From: Marmoricola endophyticus | Lineage (GTDB): Bacteria > Actinomycetota > Actinomycetes > Propionibacteriales > Nocardioidaceae | Assembly: GCF_014644415.1 (NCBI RefSeq) | Contig: NZ_BMKQ01000001.1 | Location: forward strand, 648,569 to 712,568 | Direction: 5' to 3' | Length of the DNA: 64,000 nt | Shown: positions 1-8,321 of the stretch, one piece after another | Layout of the letters: the number at the start of each line of letters is the position of its first letter | Position numbering within the stretch: the stretch's first letter is position 1 | Made by a program: the position numbers and the translations under genes | Notes under the pieces: generated by a model | Seen by the model: the letters and a program-made list of their open reading frames with translations, nothing else | Told to the model about the DNA's origin: nothing | The model's database searches: none

Positions 1-19
1 ACGTCCCGATGTCGCGGCC

Positions 20-50
20 CTGACGGCTCCCTGACGGCTCCCCGACGGCT
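20..50. repeat. Short tandem repeat, about 2.8 copies of an 11-mer
   Basis: The unit ctgacggctcc occurs at 20-30 and 31-41 and a partial copy, ccgacggct, follows at 42-50, reaching the rhomboid stop codon. It is seen directly. No function is evident and it may simply reflect slippage at the 3' edge of the gene. Confidence 0.6.
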
Positions 51-669
51 ACCGCAGGGCGAGGTCGCGGTCGCTGCGCCGACCGATCCACACGGCGGCG
101 AGCGCGCCGCCGAGACCACCGAACAGGTGACCCTGCCAGGAGACGCCGGGCTGCCCGGGCAGCACCCCGACCAGCAGCCCGCCGTACACCAGCAGCACGA
201 CGACGCCGAAGACGATCTCCCCGACCCGGCGGGTGAAGAAGCCGCGCAGGATCAGGTAGACCAGCCAGCCGAAGATGAGGATCGAGGCACCGATCGTCAC
301 GGAGTACGTCGGCGAGAACAGCCAGACGCCGAAGCCCCCGACCAGCCAGATGACGGCGGTGACGACCAGCCCGCGGACGAGACCGGACAGGAGGACGGCG
401 AAGCCGAGGACCACGACGGGGATCGTGTTGCCCTCGAGGTGGCCGAACCCGGCGTGCAGCAGCGGCGCGAAGACGATCCCCACGAGCCCGCTCTCGCTGC
501 GCGGGACGATGCCGAGGGAGTCCAGCGAGCCGCGCGTGGTCTGGTCGATCACCTCGAGGACCCAGAGCAGTGCGACGAAGCCGAGCGTCCACGCCGCCGC
601 CGGCCCCCACTGGCGGCGAGCAGGCTCCCGACGCTGACGGGTCACGGTCGGGCGCCACGACTGGCTCAT
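49..669 (-). CDS. Rhomboid family intramembrane serine protease
   Basis: This encodes a multi-pass membrane protein of 206 residues that would cleave substrates within the membrane. Visible family signatures are the H-x4-H-x3-N motif (HAGFGHLEGN) in the second helix, a G-A-S-I motif carrying the candidate catalytic serine near residue 129, and the candidate catalytic histidine in QGHLFGG near residue 181. Most rhomboids have GxSG or GASG, so Ile after the serine is a minor variant. The start at 669 is chosen because TACCGT (677-682 on this strand) lies 7 nt before the ATG, the pattern of a leaderless transcript; an earlier ATG at 696 has no ribosome site. It is divergent from the epimerase gene. 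The substrate is unknown. Confidence 0.85.
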   Translation of the reverse strand: MSQSWRPTVTRQRREPARRQWGPAAAWTLGFVALLWVLEVIDQTTRGSLDSLGIVPRSESGLVGIVFAPLLHAGFGHLEGNTIPVVVLGFAVLLSGLVRGLVVTAVIWLVGGFGVWLFSPTYSVTIGASILIFGWLVYLILRGFFTRRVGEIVFGVVVLLVYGGLLVGVLPGQPGVSWQGHLFGGLGGALAAVWIGRRSDRDLALR

Positions 670-676
670 GAGCGCA

Positions 677-706
677 ACGGTAGCCAGTATCTCCATGGCC
701 TAGCGT
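677..706. promoter_or_regulatory. Divergent leaderless -10 boxes
   Basis: On the minus strand TACCGT (682-677) lies 7 nt before the rhomboid ATG. On the plus strand TAGCGT (701-706) lies 7 nt before the epimerase GTG at 714. Both fit the TANNNT box of actinobacterial leaderless genes. No convincing -35 boxes are seen. The boxes are read directly; their use as promoters is inferred. Confidence 0.5.
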
Positions 707-713
707 CGACTCC

Positions 714-1625
714 GTGACTCCTCCCTCAGGCGACCAGCACCGCATCCGCTCCGGGGCGTACGACGCCGTGGTCACGGAGTCCGGTGCGGCGCTCCGCGCG
801 CTGCGCCACGACGGGCGCGACCTGCTGCAGGGCTTCGCGGAGGACGAGCAGGCCTCCGGCGGGCGCGGTCAGGTGCTGGTGCCGTGGCCGAACCGGGTGC
901 GCGACGGCCGCTGGACCTGGCAGGGGGTCGAGCGGCAGCTGCCGCTGAGCGAACCGGCGCGCCACAACGCCAGCCACGGTCTGGTGCGGTGGGCCTCCTG
1001 GCGGCCGCTGGACGTGGCCGACGACGCCGTCACGCTCGGCGTCCGGCTGATGGCGCAGCCGGGCTGGTCGTGGACCATGGACCTGTCGATGACGTACGCC
1101 CTCGACGCCTCGGACGGACTGACGGTGACCGCCTCGGCGCGCAACCTGTCCGACTCGCCCGCACCCTTCGCCTACGGGTCGCACCCCTACCTCACCACCG
1201 GCTCGGAGCGGGTCGACGACGACGTGCTCACGCTGCCCGGGGCGAGGAGGATGCTGACCGACGACGAGCGCAAGCTGCCGCTCGGCACGGAGCCGGTCGG
1301 CGAGACGTCGTACGACTTCCGCGGCGGCGCACGGCTCGCCGACACGGTCCTCGACCACGCGTACACCGATCTCGCGAGGGGGCCCGACGGTCGCGCCGTG
1401 GTCGCCCTGCGCTCCCCCGCCGGCACGGGCGTCGACCTCTGGCTCGGTGAGGAGGTGCGGTGGGTGCAGGTCTACACCGCCGACGACCAGGGTGATCGGG
1501 CGCGCACGGCGCTGGCCGTCGAGCCGTGCACCGCACCGCCGGACGCGCTGCGGTCCGGCCAGGACCTCGCCGTCGTCGAGCCTGGCGGGAGCTTCACGGC
1601 CCGGTGGGGCGTGGCGGCGCGCTGA
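714..1625 (+). CDS. Aldose 1-epimerase family protein (GalM-like)
   Basis: A 303-residue cytosolic protein of the aldose epimerase fold, which interconverts the alpha and beta anomers of sugars. Family features seen are the early PWPNRVRDGRW segment, NASHGLVRW with the candidate catalytic His, SHPYL with the second His, and LDHAYTD near residue 216. Length is about right for the actinobacterial branch of the family. The GTG start at 714 has a TAGCGT box 7 nt upstream and no Shine-Dalgarno sequence, so translation is probably leaderless. It stands alone between a divergent rhomboid gene and a convergent PH-domain gene. The natural sugar cannot be read from the sequence. Confidence 0.85.
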   Translation: MTPPSGDQHRIRSGAYDAVVTESGAALRALRHDGRDLLQGFAEDEQASGGRGQVLVPWPNRVRDGRWTWQGVERQLPLSEPARHNASHGLVRWASWRPLDVADDAVTLGVRLMAQPGWSWTMDLSMTYALDASDGLTVTASARNLSDSPAPFAYGSHPYLTTGSERVDDDVLTLPGARRMLTDDERKLPLGTEPVGETSYDFRGGARLADTVLDHAYTDLARGPDGRAVVALRSPAGTGVDLWLGEEVRWVQVYTADDQGDRARTALAVEPCTAPPDALRSGQDLAVVEPGGSFTARWGVAAR

Positions 1626-1698
1626 GCGGACGGTCTCGTTCGCAGGGCCGCGCCCGGGCTCGACCACCCGCGCGCGCCCCACGCGCCGGAACGTTCGC

Positions 1699-2139
1699 TC
1701 AGTCGAGCAGGCGTCGTACGGCGCGCACGGCATCGACCGCACGAGAGCCGTCGGAGCCCTGGATGGCCATGACGGGGATCGTGGTCCCGTCGGCGAGGTC
1801 CATCTCGGCCCACGGGGCGCCGCGCCGCATCCGCAGCGCCACGACCTGGGCGCGGTCCAGGTCGCGCCGACGGTAGCCGTTGACCACCGTCACCCGGTCG
1901 CCGCGGATCCGCACGCGTGAGCGGATCAGCGCATGGACCAGGACGGCGATGCCGACACCGATGGCCACCAGCGTGGCGCGCTGGAGGAAGCTGAACCGCT
2001 CCCGCACGTCCGGGCCGATCGCGATCCACGCACCGACGCAGACGGCGAGCAGACCGAGGCCCGCGACGAGTCCCACCATCCGTACGCCGAGCGGGCGGTA
2101 GGAGTACCGCGCGCCGGCGGCCTCAGAGTCGGCAGGCAT
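1699..2139 (-). CDS. PH domain-containing membrane protein
   Basis: A 146-residue protein with two hydrophobic helices (about residues 22-42 and 54-73) followed by a small beta-rich domain that resembles the bacterial PH-like domains of actinobacterial membrane proteins (RVRIRGDRVTVVNGYRRRDL is its clearest stretch). The ATG lies 14 nt inside the 3' end of hisG, so it is the last gene of the rib-his transcription unit and probably translated by coupling. Its role is unknown; nothing in it suggests histidine or flavin chemistry. Confidence 0.75.
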   Translation of the reverse strand: MPADSEAAGARYSYRPLGVRMVGLVAGLGLLAVCVGAWIAIGPDVRERFSFLQRATLVAIGVGIAVLVHALIRSRVRIRGDRVTVVNGYRRRDLDRAQVVALRMRRGAPWAEMDLADGTTIPVMAIQGSDGSRAVDAVRAVRRLLD

Positions 2140-2989
2140 TGATCTCCGTGACCAGGATCGCCTTGGCCCCGGCGTCCCACAGGTCGTCCATCATCCGCTG
2201 CGACCCGGCGCGCGGGACCATCGCACGCACCGCGACCCAGCCCTCGCGCTGCAGCGGGGAGATCGTCGGTGTCTCGATGCCGGGCGTCAGGCGTACCGCC
2301 GTCTCGACCCGCTCCTGCGGGATGTCGTAGTCCATCATCACGTAGGTGCGGGCGACGATGACGCCCTCGAGCCGGCGACGGAACACCTCGAAGCCCTCCG
2401 GGAGGTGGCCCGAGCGGGTGATCAGCACGGCCTCCGAGCGCAGGATCTCCTCACCGAAGATCTCCAGCCCCGCTGCGCGCAGCGTGCTCCCGGTCTCCAC
2501 GACGTCCGCGATGACGTCGGCGACGCCGAGCTGGATCGAGGACTCCACGGCGCCGTCGAGCCGGATCACCGAGGCGGGCACGCCGTGGCGCTCCAGGTGG
2601 GCGCCGACGACCCCGGCGTACGACGTGGCGATGCGCAACCCCGCGAGGTCGGCGACCGAAGCGGCCGTACCGGGCCGCGCGGCGAAGCGGAACCGCGAGC
2701 CGCCGAAGCCCAGCTCCATCGCCTCCTCCGCCTTGGCACCGGAGTCGAGCAGCAGGTCGCGGCCGGTGATGCCGACGTCGAGGGTGCCCTCGCCGACGTA
2801 CACCGCGATGTCGCGCGGGCGCAGGTAGAAGAACTCGACGGAGTTCTCGGGGTCGGTGAGCGTGAGCTCCTTGGTGTCCCGTCGCTGGCGGTAGCCGGCC
2901 TCGCGCAGCATGTCCGAGGCCGCCTGCGACAGCGAGCCCTTGTTGGGCAGTGCGATCCTCAGGGCCGCGGCCCCCGGGTCGAGAGTCAT
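2123..2989 (-). CDS. hisG: ATP phosphoribosyltransferase (long form)
   Basis: Catalyses the first step of histidine synthesis, joining ATP and PRPP to give phosphoribosyl-ATP, and is the step usually inhibited by histidine. The 288-residue length is that of the long, self-sufficient form with a C-terminal regulatory domain, so no HisZ partner is needed. Family stretches include LRIALPNKGSL at the N-terminus, DVGITGRDLL, and the PRPP-binding region VVETGSTLRAAGLEI. The start at 2989 is preceded by an AGGA ribosome site. It follows hisE by 13 nt, and hisE-hisG lie directly behind ribH in many actinobacteria. Confidence 0.97.
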   Translation of the reverse strand: MTLDPGAAALRIALPNKGSLSQAASDMLREAGYRQRRDTKELTLTDPENSVEFFYLRPRDIAVYVGEGTLDVGITGRDLLLDSGAKAEEAMELGFGGSRFRFAARPGTAASVADLAGLRIATSYAGVVGAHLERHGVPASVIRLDGAVESSIQLGVADVIADVVETGSTLRAAGLEIFGEEILRSEAVLITRSGHLPEGFEVFRRRLEGVIVARTYVMMDYDIPQERVETAVRLTPGIETPTISPLQREGWVAVRAMVPRAGSQRMMDDLWDAGAKAILVTEINACRL

Positions 2990-3002
2990 CTGGGGTCCTT
3001 GC

Positions 3003-3266
3003 TCAGAGGTGGGCGTAGACGTCGTCGAGGCTCAGACCGGCGGCCAGCATCATCACCTGGACGTGGTACAGCAGCTGGCTGATCTCCTCGGCCGTGCGCT
3101 CGGGACCCTCGTGCTCGGCCGCCATCCACGACTCGGCGGCCTCCTCGACCAGCTTCTTCCCGATCTGGTGGACACCGGCGTCGAGCTCGGCGACGGTGCC
3201 CGAGCCCTCGGGACGGGTCTCGGCCTTCTCGGCCAGCTCTGCCCACAGGGCCTCGAACGACTTCAC
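3003..3266 (-). CDS. hisE: Phosphoribosyl-ATP pyrophosphatase
   Basis: Removes pyrophosphate from phosphoribosyl-ATP, the second step of histidine synthesis. The 87-residue protein is all-alpha (MazG-like), with the acidic metal-binding run [17 protein letters not shown] and the [14 protein letters not shown] helix, as expected for stand-alone HisE. The GTG start lies 4 nt after the ribH stop. TAACCT at 3278-3273 lies 6 nt before the GTG, so a second, leaderless promoter inside the end of ribH may drive the his genes apart from the FMN-controlled rib genes. That promoter is an inference from spacing. Confidence 0.95.
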   Translation of the reverse strand: MKSFEALWAELAEKAETRPEGSGTVAELDAGVHQIGKKLVEEAAESWMAAEHEGPERTAEEISQLLYHVQVMMLAAGLSLDDVYAHL

Positions 3267-3270
3267 GGGT

Positions 3271-3756
3271 TCAGGTTAGGGGTTCGGGCAGCCCGTCGAG
3301 CGCGAGGGCGGTGAGCAGCGCGGCCTGGGTGGCCTCGTACCCCTTGTCCTCGACGGAGTCCTCGAGCCCCGCCCGGTCCAGCGCCTGCTGCTCGGTGTCG
3401 CAGGTGAGCAGGCCGAACCCGACCGGGACGCCGGTGTCCAGCGCGACGCGGGAGAGCCCGTCGGTCGCGGCGGCGCAGACGTACTCGAAGTGCGGGGTGC
3501 CGCCGCGGATCACGACGCCGAGGGCCACGACCGCGTCGTAGCCGCTGCGGGCCAGGCGGGAGGCGACCACCGGGAGCTCGAACGAGCCGGGCACGCGCAC
3601 GGTCTCGTGACGCTCGACGCCGTGCGCGTCGAGGGCACGCAGGGCGCCGGCGACGAGGCCGTCCATCACCTCCTGGTGCCAGGTCGCGGCGACGACGGCG
3701 ACGCGCAGGCCGCTGCAGTCGACAGGGGCGGTGTCCGGGGCGCCGTGACCGCTCAC
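3271..3756 (-). CDS. ribH: 6,7-dimethyl-8-ribityllumazine synthase
   Basis: Condenses the dihydroxybutanone phosphate made by RibBA with the pyrimidine made by RibD to give lumazine, the substrate of riboflavin synthase. The 161-residue protein has the expected core: [14 protein letters not shown], the loop [27 protein letters not shown] with the catalytic His, and [15 protein letters not shown]. The GTG start at 3756 overlaps the ribBA stop as GTGA and has a strong GAGGAGGAG ribosome site inside the end of ribBA. The open frame continues upstream through ribBA, but only this part is the real gene. Confidence 0.96.
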   Translation of the reverse strand: MSGHGAPDTAPVDCSGLRVAVVAATWHQEVMDGLVAGALRALDAHGVERHETVRVPGSFELPVVASRLARSGYDAVVALGVVIRGGTPHFEYVCAAATDGLSRVALDTGVPVGFGLLTCDTEQQALDRAGLEDSVEDKGYEATQAALLTALALDGLPEPLT

Positions 3757-5042
3757 AGCTCCTCCTCGGGGGTCTCGTCGGGGGTCCGGTCCAGCCCGGA
3801 CAGGTCGTGGCCCATCCGGTCCCGCTTGGTGCGCAGGTAGTCGATGTTGTGGCCGTTGGGACGCGGCGTGAGCGGCACCCGCTCGGCGACGGTGACGCCG
3901 TACGTCTCCAGCGAGGCGACCTTGTCGGGGTTGTTGGTCAGCAGACGGACGTCGTGCACGCCGAGGTCCTTGAGGATCTGCGTCGCCGCCCCGTAGTGCC
4001 GCGCGTCGGCGGGGAGCCCCAGGTCCAGGTTGGCGTCGACGGTGTCGCGGCCGCCGTCCTGGAGCTGGTACGCCTGCAGCTTCGCCACCAGCCCGATCCC
4101 ACGGCCTTCGTGGCCACGGAGGTAGACGACCACCCCTCGTCCCTCGGCCCGGATCAGGTCCATCGACTCGTGCAGCTGCGGACCGCAGTCGCAGCGCTGG
4201 GAGCCGAACACGTCGCCGGTCAGGCACTCGGAGTGCACCCTGGTCAGCACCGGGCTGCCGTCGGCGATCGCGTCGAGGCCGCCGAGGACGAGCGCCACGT
4301 GCTCGGACCCGTCGACGGTGATCCGGTAGCCGTACGCCTCGAAGTCGCCGTGCTCGGTGGGCAGGTGGGTCACCGCGACGCGCTCGACGTGGTTCTCCAC
4401 CTTGCGCCGGTGGTGCACGAGGTCGTCGATCGAGATCATCGCCAGACCGTGCTCGTCGGCGAACTCGCGCAGCTCCGGCGCACGCTTCATGGTGCCGTCG
4501 TCGTTGACCACCTCGACCAGCACTCCGGCCGGGGTGAGCCCGGCCAGCCGGGCCAGGTCGACGGCCGCCTCGGTGTGCCCGCGACGTACGAGCACGCCAC
4601 CCTCGCGGTAGCGCAGGGGGAACACGTGGCCGGGCCGGGTCAGCTCCCACGGCTCGGTCGCCGAGTCGGCCAGCACCCGTGCGGTGTGCGCACGATCGGC
4701 GGCGGAGATGCCGGTGGTCACACCGTCGCGGGCGTCGACGGAGACGGTGTACGCCGTGCGCAGCTTGTCGCGGTTGTGCGGCGTCATCAACGGGATCTCG
4801 AGCCGCTCGAGCTCGGCGGCCTCCATCGGCACGCAGATCACCCCGCTGGAGTGCCGGATGGTGAACGCCATCAGCTCCGGGGTCGCCTTCGCGGCGGCGA
4901 AGATGATGTCGCCCTCGTTCTCGCGGGTCTCGTCGTCGACGACGACGACCGCCTTGCCGGCCGCGATGTCGGCGACCGCGCGCTCGACGGGGTCCAGCCG
5001 GACGCCGCCGTGCTGCTCCTCGCGGAGGTCCTGGATGCTCAT
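3753..5042 (-). CDS. ribBA: Bifunctional 3,4-dihydroxy-2-butanone-4-phosphate synthase / GTP cyclohydrolase II
   Basis: A 429-residue fusion that supplies both precursors of riboflavin. The N-terminal half (residues 1-205) is the butanone phosphate synthase, with [15 protein letters not shown] and the [10 protein letters not shown] motif. The C-terminal half is GTP cyclohydrolase II, with the zinc cysteines in [15 protein letters not shown] and the catalytic region [13 protein letters not shown]. The ATG at 5042 overlaps the stop of the transporter gene (TGATG) and has a GAAGG ribosome site. It lies between the transporter gene and ribH and is under the operon's FMN riboswitch. Confidence 0.97.
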   Translation of the reverse strand: MSIQDLREEQHGGVRLDPVERAVADIAAGKAVVVVDDETRENEGDIIFAAAKATPELMAFTIRHSSGVICVPMEAAELERLEIPLMTPHNRDKLRTAYTVSVDARDGVTTGISAADRAHTARVLADSATEPWELTRPGHVFPLRYREGGVLVRRGHTEAAVDLARLAGLTPAGVLVEVVNDDGTMKRAPELREFADEHGLAMISIDDLVHHRRKVENHVERVAVTHLPTEHGDFEAYGYRITVDGSEHVALVLGGLDAIADGSPVLTRVHSECLTGDVFGSQRCDCGPQLHESMDLIRAEGRGVVVYLRGHEGRGIGLVAKLQAYQLQDGGRDTVDANLDLGLPADARHYGAATQILKDLGVHDVRLLTNNPDKVASLETYGVTVAERVPLTPRPNGHNIDYLRTKRDRMGHDLSGLDRTPDETPEEEL

Positions 5043-5761
5043 CAGGCCATCACCTTCTCGTTCTCGGTCTGCGTCTCACGTCGGCCGGCGCGGCGCCAGG
5101 TGAGGAAGCCGCCGACCACGAGGCCGGTGTAGACGAGGTACAGCACCGCCGTCGGGTAGTAGCCGGAGTGCCACAGCAGCGGCACCCCGACGACGTCGAC
5201 CGCGATCCAGGCCAGCCAGAAGTCGGTCCAGCCGCGCGCCATGGCGTACGTCGCCACCATCGAGCCGACGAAGATCCACGCGTCGCACCAGAAGTACCAG
5301 CGCGGGGCGGGGAAGCCGGCACCGATCACGCTGAACACCCACTGCACGACGACGATCGCCGCCGCGGCGGCGATCAGGTAGCCGATGCGCTCCGCGTGGC
5401 TGGCCCAGCGCGGGGTGATCGCCGGCATGTCGGAGGCCGGCCCGTCCGTGTCGAGGGTGCGTGCGCGGCGCACCGCGCGCCAGCGCTGCCAGCCGTACAC
5501 GCTGGTGAGCAGGAAGAAGACCTGCCGGCCGGCCTGGCCGAACAGCGGCACCTGCGCCCCGGACGCGTCGACGGTCGCGGCGAGGAACACGCTGAACAGC
5601 AGCACGTTGCCGACGATGCCGACCGGCCACGCCCACACCCGCCGGCGCAGGCCGCCGACCGCCGAGGCGAATCCGAAGGCGTTGCCCAGGATCTCGCGCC
5701 AGGTGATCGGGTGACCCGCGACGCTGACCTGGGCGTCGTAGAGCCAGGTGAGGACGTTCAC
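5042..5761 (-). CDS. pnuC: PnuC-family transporter, probably a riboflavin importer (RibM/PnuX-type)
   Basis: An integral membrane protein of 239 residues with about seven hydrophobic helices. The family region [14 protein letters not shown] and the [14 protein letters not shown] stretch, matching the conserved RGW segment of PnuC transporters, are visible. PnuC proteins carry NMN or nicotinamide riboside, but PnuC homologues inside FMN-riboswitch operons of Corynebacterium and Streptomyces (PnuX/RibM) carry riboflavin. Its place between ribE and ribBA argues for riboflavin here. The GTG at 5761 is preferred because GGAGGG lies 4 nt upstream and it overlaps the ribE stop as GTGA; another GTG at 5773 is possible. 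Substrate specificity is inferred from context. Confidence 0.85.
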   Translation of the reverse strand: MNVLTWLYDAQVSVAGHPITWREILGNAFGFASAVGGLRRRVWAWPVGIVGNVLLFSVFLAATVDASGAQVPLFGQAGRQVFFLLTSVYGWQRWRAVRRARTLDTDGPASDMPAITPRWASHAERIGYLIAAAAAIVVVQWVFSVIGAGFPAPRWYFWCDAWIFVGSMVATYAMARGWTDFWLAWIAVDVVGVPLLWHSGYYPTAVLYLVYTGLVVGGFLTWRRAGRRETQTENEKVMA

Positions 5762-6354
5762 CGGTCCCTCCACTCCAGGAGCCGCTCGACGTGCTTGGCG
5801 ATGACGTCGGCCTCGAGGTTGACCCGCTCCCCCGGCTGCCGGCGCCCCAGGGTGGTGCGGGCGAGCGTCTCGGGGATCAGGCTGACCGTGAACCCGTCGT
5901 CGAGCACGTCGACGACCGTCAGCGAGACGCCGTCGACGGTGATCGACCCCTTGGCGACGACGTACGGCATCAGCTGCTCGGGCGCGGCCAGCTCGACGAG
6001 CTCCCAGTGCTCGGAGGGGGTACGACGACGAACCTCGCCGGTGGCGTCGACGTGGCCCTGGACGAGGTGCCCGCCCAGCCTGGTCTGCGGGGTGACCGCG
6101 CGCTCGAGGTTGACCTCGTCGCCGACGGTGAGCGCGCCGATCCCGGTGGCGCGGAGCGTCTCGTGCATGACGTCGGCCGTGAACTCGGTCTCGGTGCGGG
6201 TGGCCACCGTGAGGCAGCAGCCGTTGACCGCGATCGAGTCGCCGAGCTCGGCGTCGCCGAGCACGACGTCCGCCGCGACCCGCAGGCGTACGGCGTCGCC
6301 CTGGTCCTCGAGCCCGGCCACCCGGCCCAGCTCCTCCACGATCCCGGTGAACAT
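5758..6354 (-). CDS. ribE: Riboflavin synthase, alpha subunit
   Basis: Dismutates two lumazine molecules to riboflavin. The 198-residue protein has the two lumazine-binding repeats expected: MFTGIVEELGRV at the start, DSIAVNGCCLTV in the first repeat, GGHLVQGHVDATGEV between them, and KGSITVDGVSLTVVDV in the second. The ATG overlaps the ribD stop as TGATG. It is the second gene after the FMN riboswitch. Confidence 0.97.
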   Translation of the reverse strand: MFTGIVEELGRVAGLEDQGDAVRLRVAADVVLGDAELGDSIAVNGCCLTVATRTETEFTADVMHETLRATGIGALTVGDEVNLERAVTPQTRLGGHLVQGHVDATGEVRRRTPSEHWELVELAAPEQLMPYVVAKGSITVDGVSLTVVDVLDDGFTVSLIPETLARTTLGRRQPGERVNLEADVIAKHVERLLEWRDR

Positions 6355-7391
6355 CAGGCGGCTCCTGTCGCTGTCATCGTGATCCGCACGTTGGTCTCCT
6401 CGTCCTCACCGAGCGTGGTGATGTCGGTGATCCGCAGGTGCAACGCCTCGGCGATGGTGGTGATGCCCAGGTCGCCCACCGCGCTCCGACCGCCGCCGAG
6501 CAGCATCGGCGCGACGTAGGTGACGACCTCGTCGACGAGGCCGGCGCGGACGAACGCGGCGGCCAGCGTCGGGCCGCCCTCGAGGAAGACCGAGCGCCGG
6601 CCCCGTGCGAAGAGATCGGCGAGGACGGCGTCGAGGTCGTGGGTGCGCAGCTGCACCGTCTCCGCCGTGCTGTCGAAGACGTCTCGCTCCGCGGGCAGGT
6701 CGCGTCGGCCGACCACGACCCGCAGCGGCTGGTGCGCCAGCGGGCGCTCGTCGGCGTCGCGCACGGTCAGCGCGGGGTCGTCGACCGCGACGGTGCTGCT
6801 GCCGACCATCATGACGTCCGCCTGGCCGCGCAGCCGGTGCGTGTCGAGCCGGGCGGGGCGCGAGGAGACCCACCGGCTGGTGCCGTCCGCGGCAGCGCTG
6901 CGGCCGTCGAGCGTGGTCGCGAACTTCCACCGCACGAACGGGCGGCCGTGCTGGAGCCCGAAGTGCCAGGCGTCGTTGAGCGCGTACGCCTCGCCGGCGA
7001 GCAGCCCGCCCTCGACCTCGACCCCCGCCGCGGCGAGCGCGGCCGCGCCGCCGGCCGCCTCGGCGGTGGGGTCGGGCTCAGCGTGGACCACCCGTCGTAC
7101 CCCGGCGGCGAGGAGGGCCTCCGTGCAGGGGCCCGTGCGCCCGGTGTGGCGGCAGGGCTCGAGCGTCACCACCGCGGTCGCCCCCCGCGCCCGCTCACCC
7201 GCGTCGGCCAGCGCCGCCACCTCCGCGTGCGGCGTGCCCGCCCCCCGGTGGTGCCCCTCGCCGACCCGGGTGCCGTCGGGCGCGAGGATCACGCAGCCGA
7301 CGCGCGGGTTGGGCCCGAGGGGTACGCCGGGGGTCGCCGCCAGCACGAGGGCACGACGCATCGCCTCCGCCTCTGCCGGCGTGGTGCTCAT
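6354..7391 (-). CDS. ribD: Bifunctional diaminohydroxyphosphoribosylaminopyrimidine deaminase / 5-amino-6-(5-phosphoribosylamino)uracil reductase
   Basis: Performs the deamination and NADPH-dependent reduction of the pyrimidine branch of riboflavin synthesis. The N-terminal deaminase zinc site is seen as TPHAEVAAL and PCRHTGRTGPC; the C-terminal reductase begins near RPFVRWKFATTLDGR and ends with FLEGGPTLAAAF. From the ATG at 7391 it has 345 residues. That start is chosen over an upstream GTG because GGAGGA lies 6 nt before it. It is the first gene after the riboswitch, with an 85-nt gap to the aptamer. Confidence 0.97.
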   Translation of the reverse strand: MSTTPAEAEAMRRALVLAATPGVPLGPNPRVGCVILAPDGTRVGEGHHRGAGTPHAEVAALADAGERARGATAVVTLEPCRHTGRTGPCTEALLAAGVRRVVHAEPDPTAEAAGGAAALAAAGVEVEGGLLAGEAYALNDAWHFGLQHGRPFVRWKFATTLDGRSAAADGTSRWVSSRPARLDTHRLRGQADVMMVGSSTVAVDDPALTVRDADERPLAHQPLRVVVGRRDLPAERDVFDSTAETVQLRTHDLDAVLADLFARGRRSVFLEGGPTLAAAFVRAGLVDEVVTYVAPMLLGGGRSAVGDLGITTIAEALHLRITDITTLGEDEETNVRITMTATGAA

Positions 7392-7448
7392 CGCGGGTCC
7401 TCCGGGGTCGTGGCTCACACGCACCACCGGGGCTCGACGCGGGCTCGG

Positions 7449-7468
7449 CGACCCGCACGTGCGGGTCG
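7449..7468 (-). terminator. Perfect 20-nt palindrome, candidate riboswitch expression platform
   Basis: CGACCCGCACGTGCGGGTCG at 7449-7468 is a perfect inverted repeat lying between the FMN aptamer and the ribD start. On the ribD strand it would fold into a strong hairpin. No U-run follows, so classical termination is not evident. It may act as a GC-rich actinobacterial terminator or as a structure competing with the aptamer. The palindrome is seen; its role is inferred. Confidence 0.55.
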
Positions 7469-7476
7469 GCGAGTCG

Positions 7477-7608
7477 TTGCGTGCGACTTCCCTTCCGGAC
7501 TCTCACCGTCGGTCCAGGAGTTTCACCTGGTCCACCGATGACTGGCTGCCATCGGGTCGCGGACTGTCACCGCCGGCTCGGAATTTCACCGACCCCAGTT
7601 GCACGCGA
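7477..7608 (-). ncRNA. FMN riboswitch (RFN element)
   Basis: Read on the minus strand, this segment carries the conserved blocks of the RFN aptamer in order: GGGTCGGTGAAATTCC, GAGCCGGCGGTGACAGTCC, CAGCCAGTC, GACCAGGTGAAACTCC, GACGGTGAGAGTCC and GGAAGGGAAGTC. The closing stem pairs GCGTGC at the 5' side (7601-7606) with GCACGC at the 3' side (about 7478-7483). It lies directly upstream of ribD and would turn the rib operon off when FMN is plentiful. The aptamer is unmistakable; whether control is on transcription or translation is not shown. Confidence 0.97.
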
Positions 7609-7620
7609 GCTCTCGCTCGT

Positions 7621-7639
7621 CGTGGCGGATTCTGCCACG
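7621..7639. promoter_or_regulatory. Small inverted repeat upstream of the rib leader
   Basis: CGTGGC and GCCACG flank a 7-nt centre holding CAGAAT on the minus strand (7634-7629), a possible -10 box for the rib operon about 20 nt before the aptamer. Evidence is limited to position and symmetry. Confidence 0.3.
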
Positions 7640-7667
7640 TGCGCACCGTGCGGGGACCTGCGGGTGG

Positions 7668-7696
7668 TTGTCCGACCGGTCACACCCGGGTTGGGT
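7668..7696 (+). promoter_or_regulatory. Promoter of the SRPBCC gene
   Basis: TTGTCC at 7668-7673 and TTGGGT at 7691-7696 are separated by 17 nt, a standard sigma-70 spacing. The second box ends 6 nt before the ATG at 7703, so the mRNA would be leaderless. The pattern is read directly; activity is inferred. Confidence 0.5.
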
Positions 7697-7702
7697 GGAG
7701 CC

Positions 7703-8173
7703 ATGACGCAGACAGACACCTCCGTGACCGTGACCCGTACCGTCAACGCACCCGTGGACGCGGTGTTCGCCGTGCTCTCCGACCCGCACAAGCACCCTGC
7801 GCTCGACGGGTCCGGCTTCGTCAGGAGCCTGGACAAGGGCGAGCGGATCGAGAAGTCCGGCGTGCAGTTCCGGATGAACATGGAGGGCCCGCACATGGGC
7901 GGGGAGTACCAGACCGACAACGTCGTCTCGGCCTTCGACGAGAACAAGATGATCGGCTGGAAGACCGCTCCGGCCGGTCAGGAGCCCCCCGGCTGGGAGT
8001 GGCTGTGGGAGCTGGAGTCCACCGGCGCGGACTCCACCGACGTGACGCTGACCTACGACTGGTCGAAGGTCACCGACCAGGACCTGCTGGACAAGCTGTC
8101 CTTCCCGCTGGTCACCGAGGAGCAGCTCGAGGACTCGCTGACCCACCTCGACGAGCAGGCCGGCAAGGGCTGA
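7703..8173 (+). CDS. SRPBCC (START-like) family protein
   Basis: A 156-residue soluble protein of the SRPBCC / polyketide-cyclase-like ligand-binding fold. The usual opening is present (VTRTVNAPVDAVFAVLSDP), followed by alternating strands and a C-terminal helix (TEEQLEDSLTHLDE). Such proteins bind small hydrophobic ligands or modify them; no ligand can be named from the sequence. It is divergent from the riboflavin operon and convergent with rpe. The ATG at 7703 is chosen because the promoter boxes end just before it and the open frame upstream lies inside the riboswitch leader. Confidence 0.85.
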   Translation: MTQTDTSVTVTRTVNAPVDAVFAVLSDPHKHPALDGSGFVRSLDKGERIEKSGVQFRMNMEGPHMGGEYQTDNVVSAFDENKMIGWKTAPAGQEPPGWEWLWELESTGADSTDVTLTYDWSKVTDQDLLDKLSFPLVTEEQLEDSLTHLDEQAGKG

Positions 8174-8220
8174 GACCTGACTCCTGGCCGTGAGACCTGC
8201 GGGTTCATCACGGTATGCAG

Positions 8221-8270
8221 ACGAACCGACGCCTCCCATGGTCTGTGCACCGTGGGAGGCGTCGGCTCGT
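8221..8270. terminator. Bidirectional terminator between the SRPBCC gene and rpe
   Basis: CCGACGCCTCCCATGG (8226-8241) pairs with CCGTGGGAGGCGTCGG (8250-8265) with one G-T mismatch, and ACGA/TCGT pair outside it, giving a stem of about 20 bp with an 8-nt loop. It lies between two convergent genes, as expected for a shared terminator. Confidence 0.8.
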
Positions 8271-8321
8271 CGTGGGGAGGACGGCAACCAGGGCCGCGAG
8301 CGCGTACGGGCCTGATCGGTG

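Noticed and set aside
7391-7427. Longer ribD from the upstream GTG at 7427
   Set aside because: The downstream ATG has a good GGAGGA site and the deaminase domain begins there.
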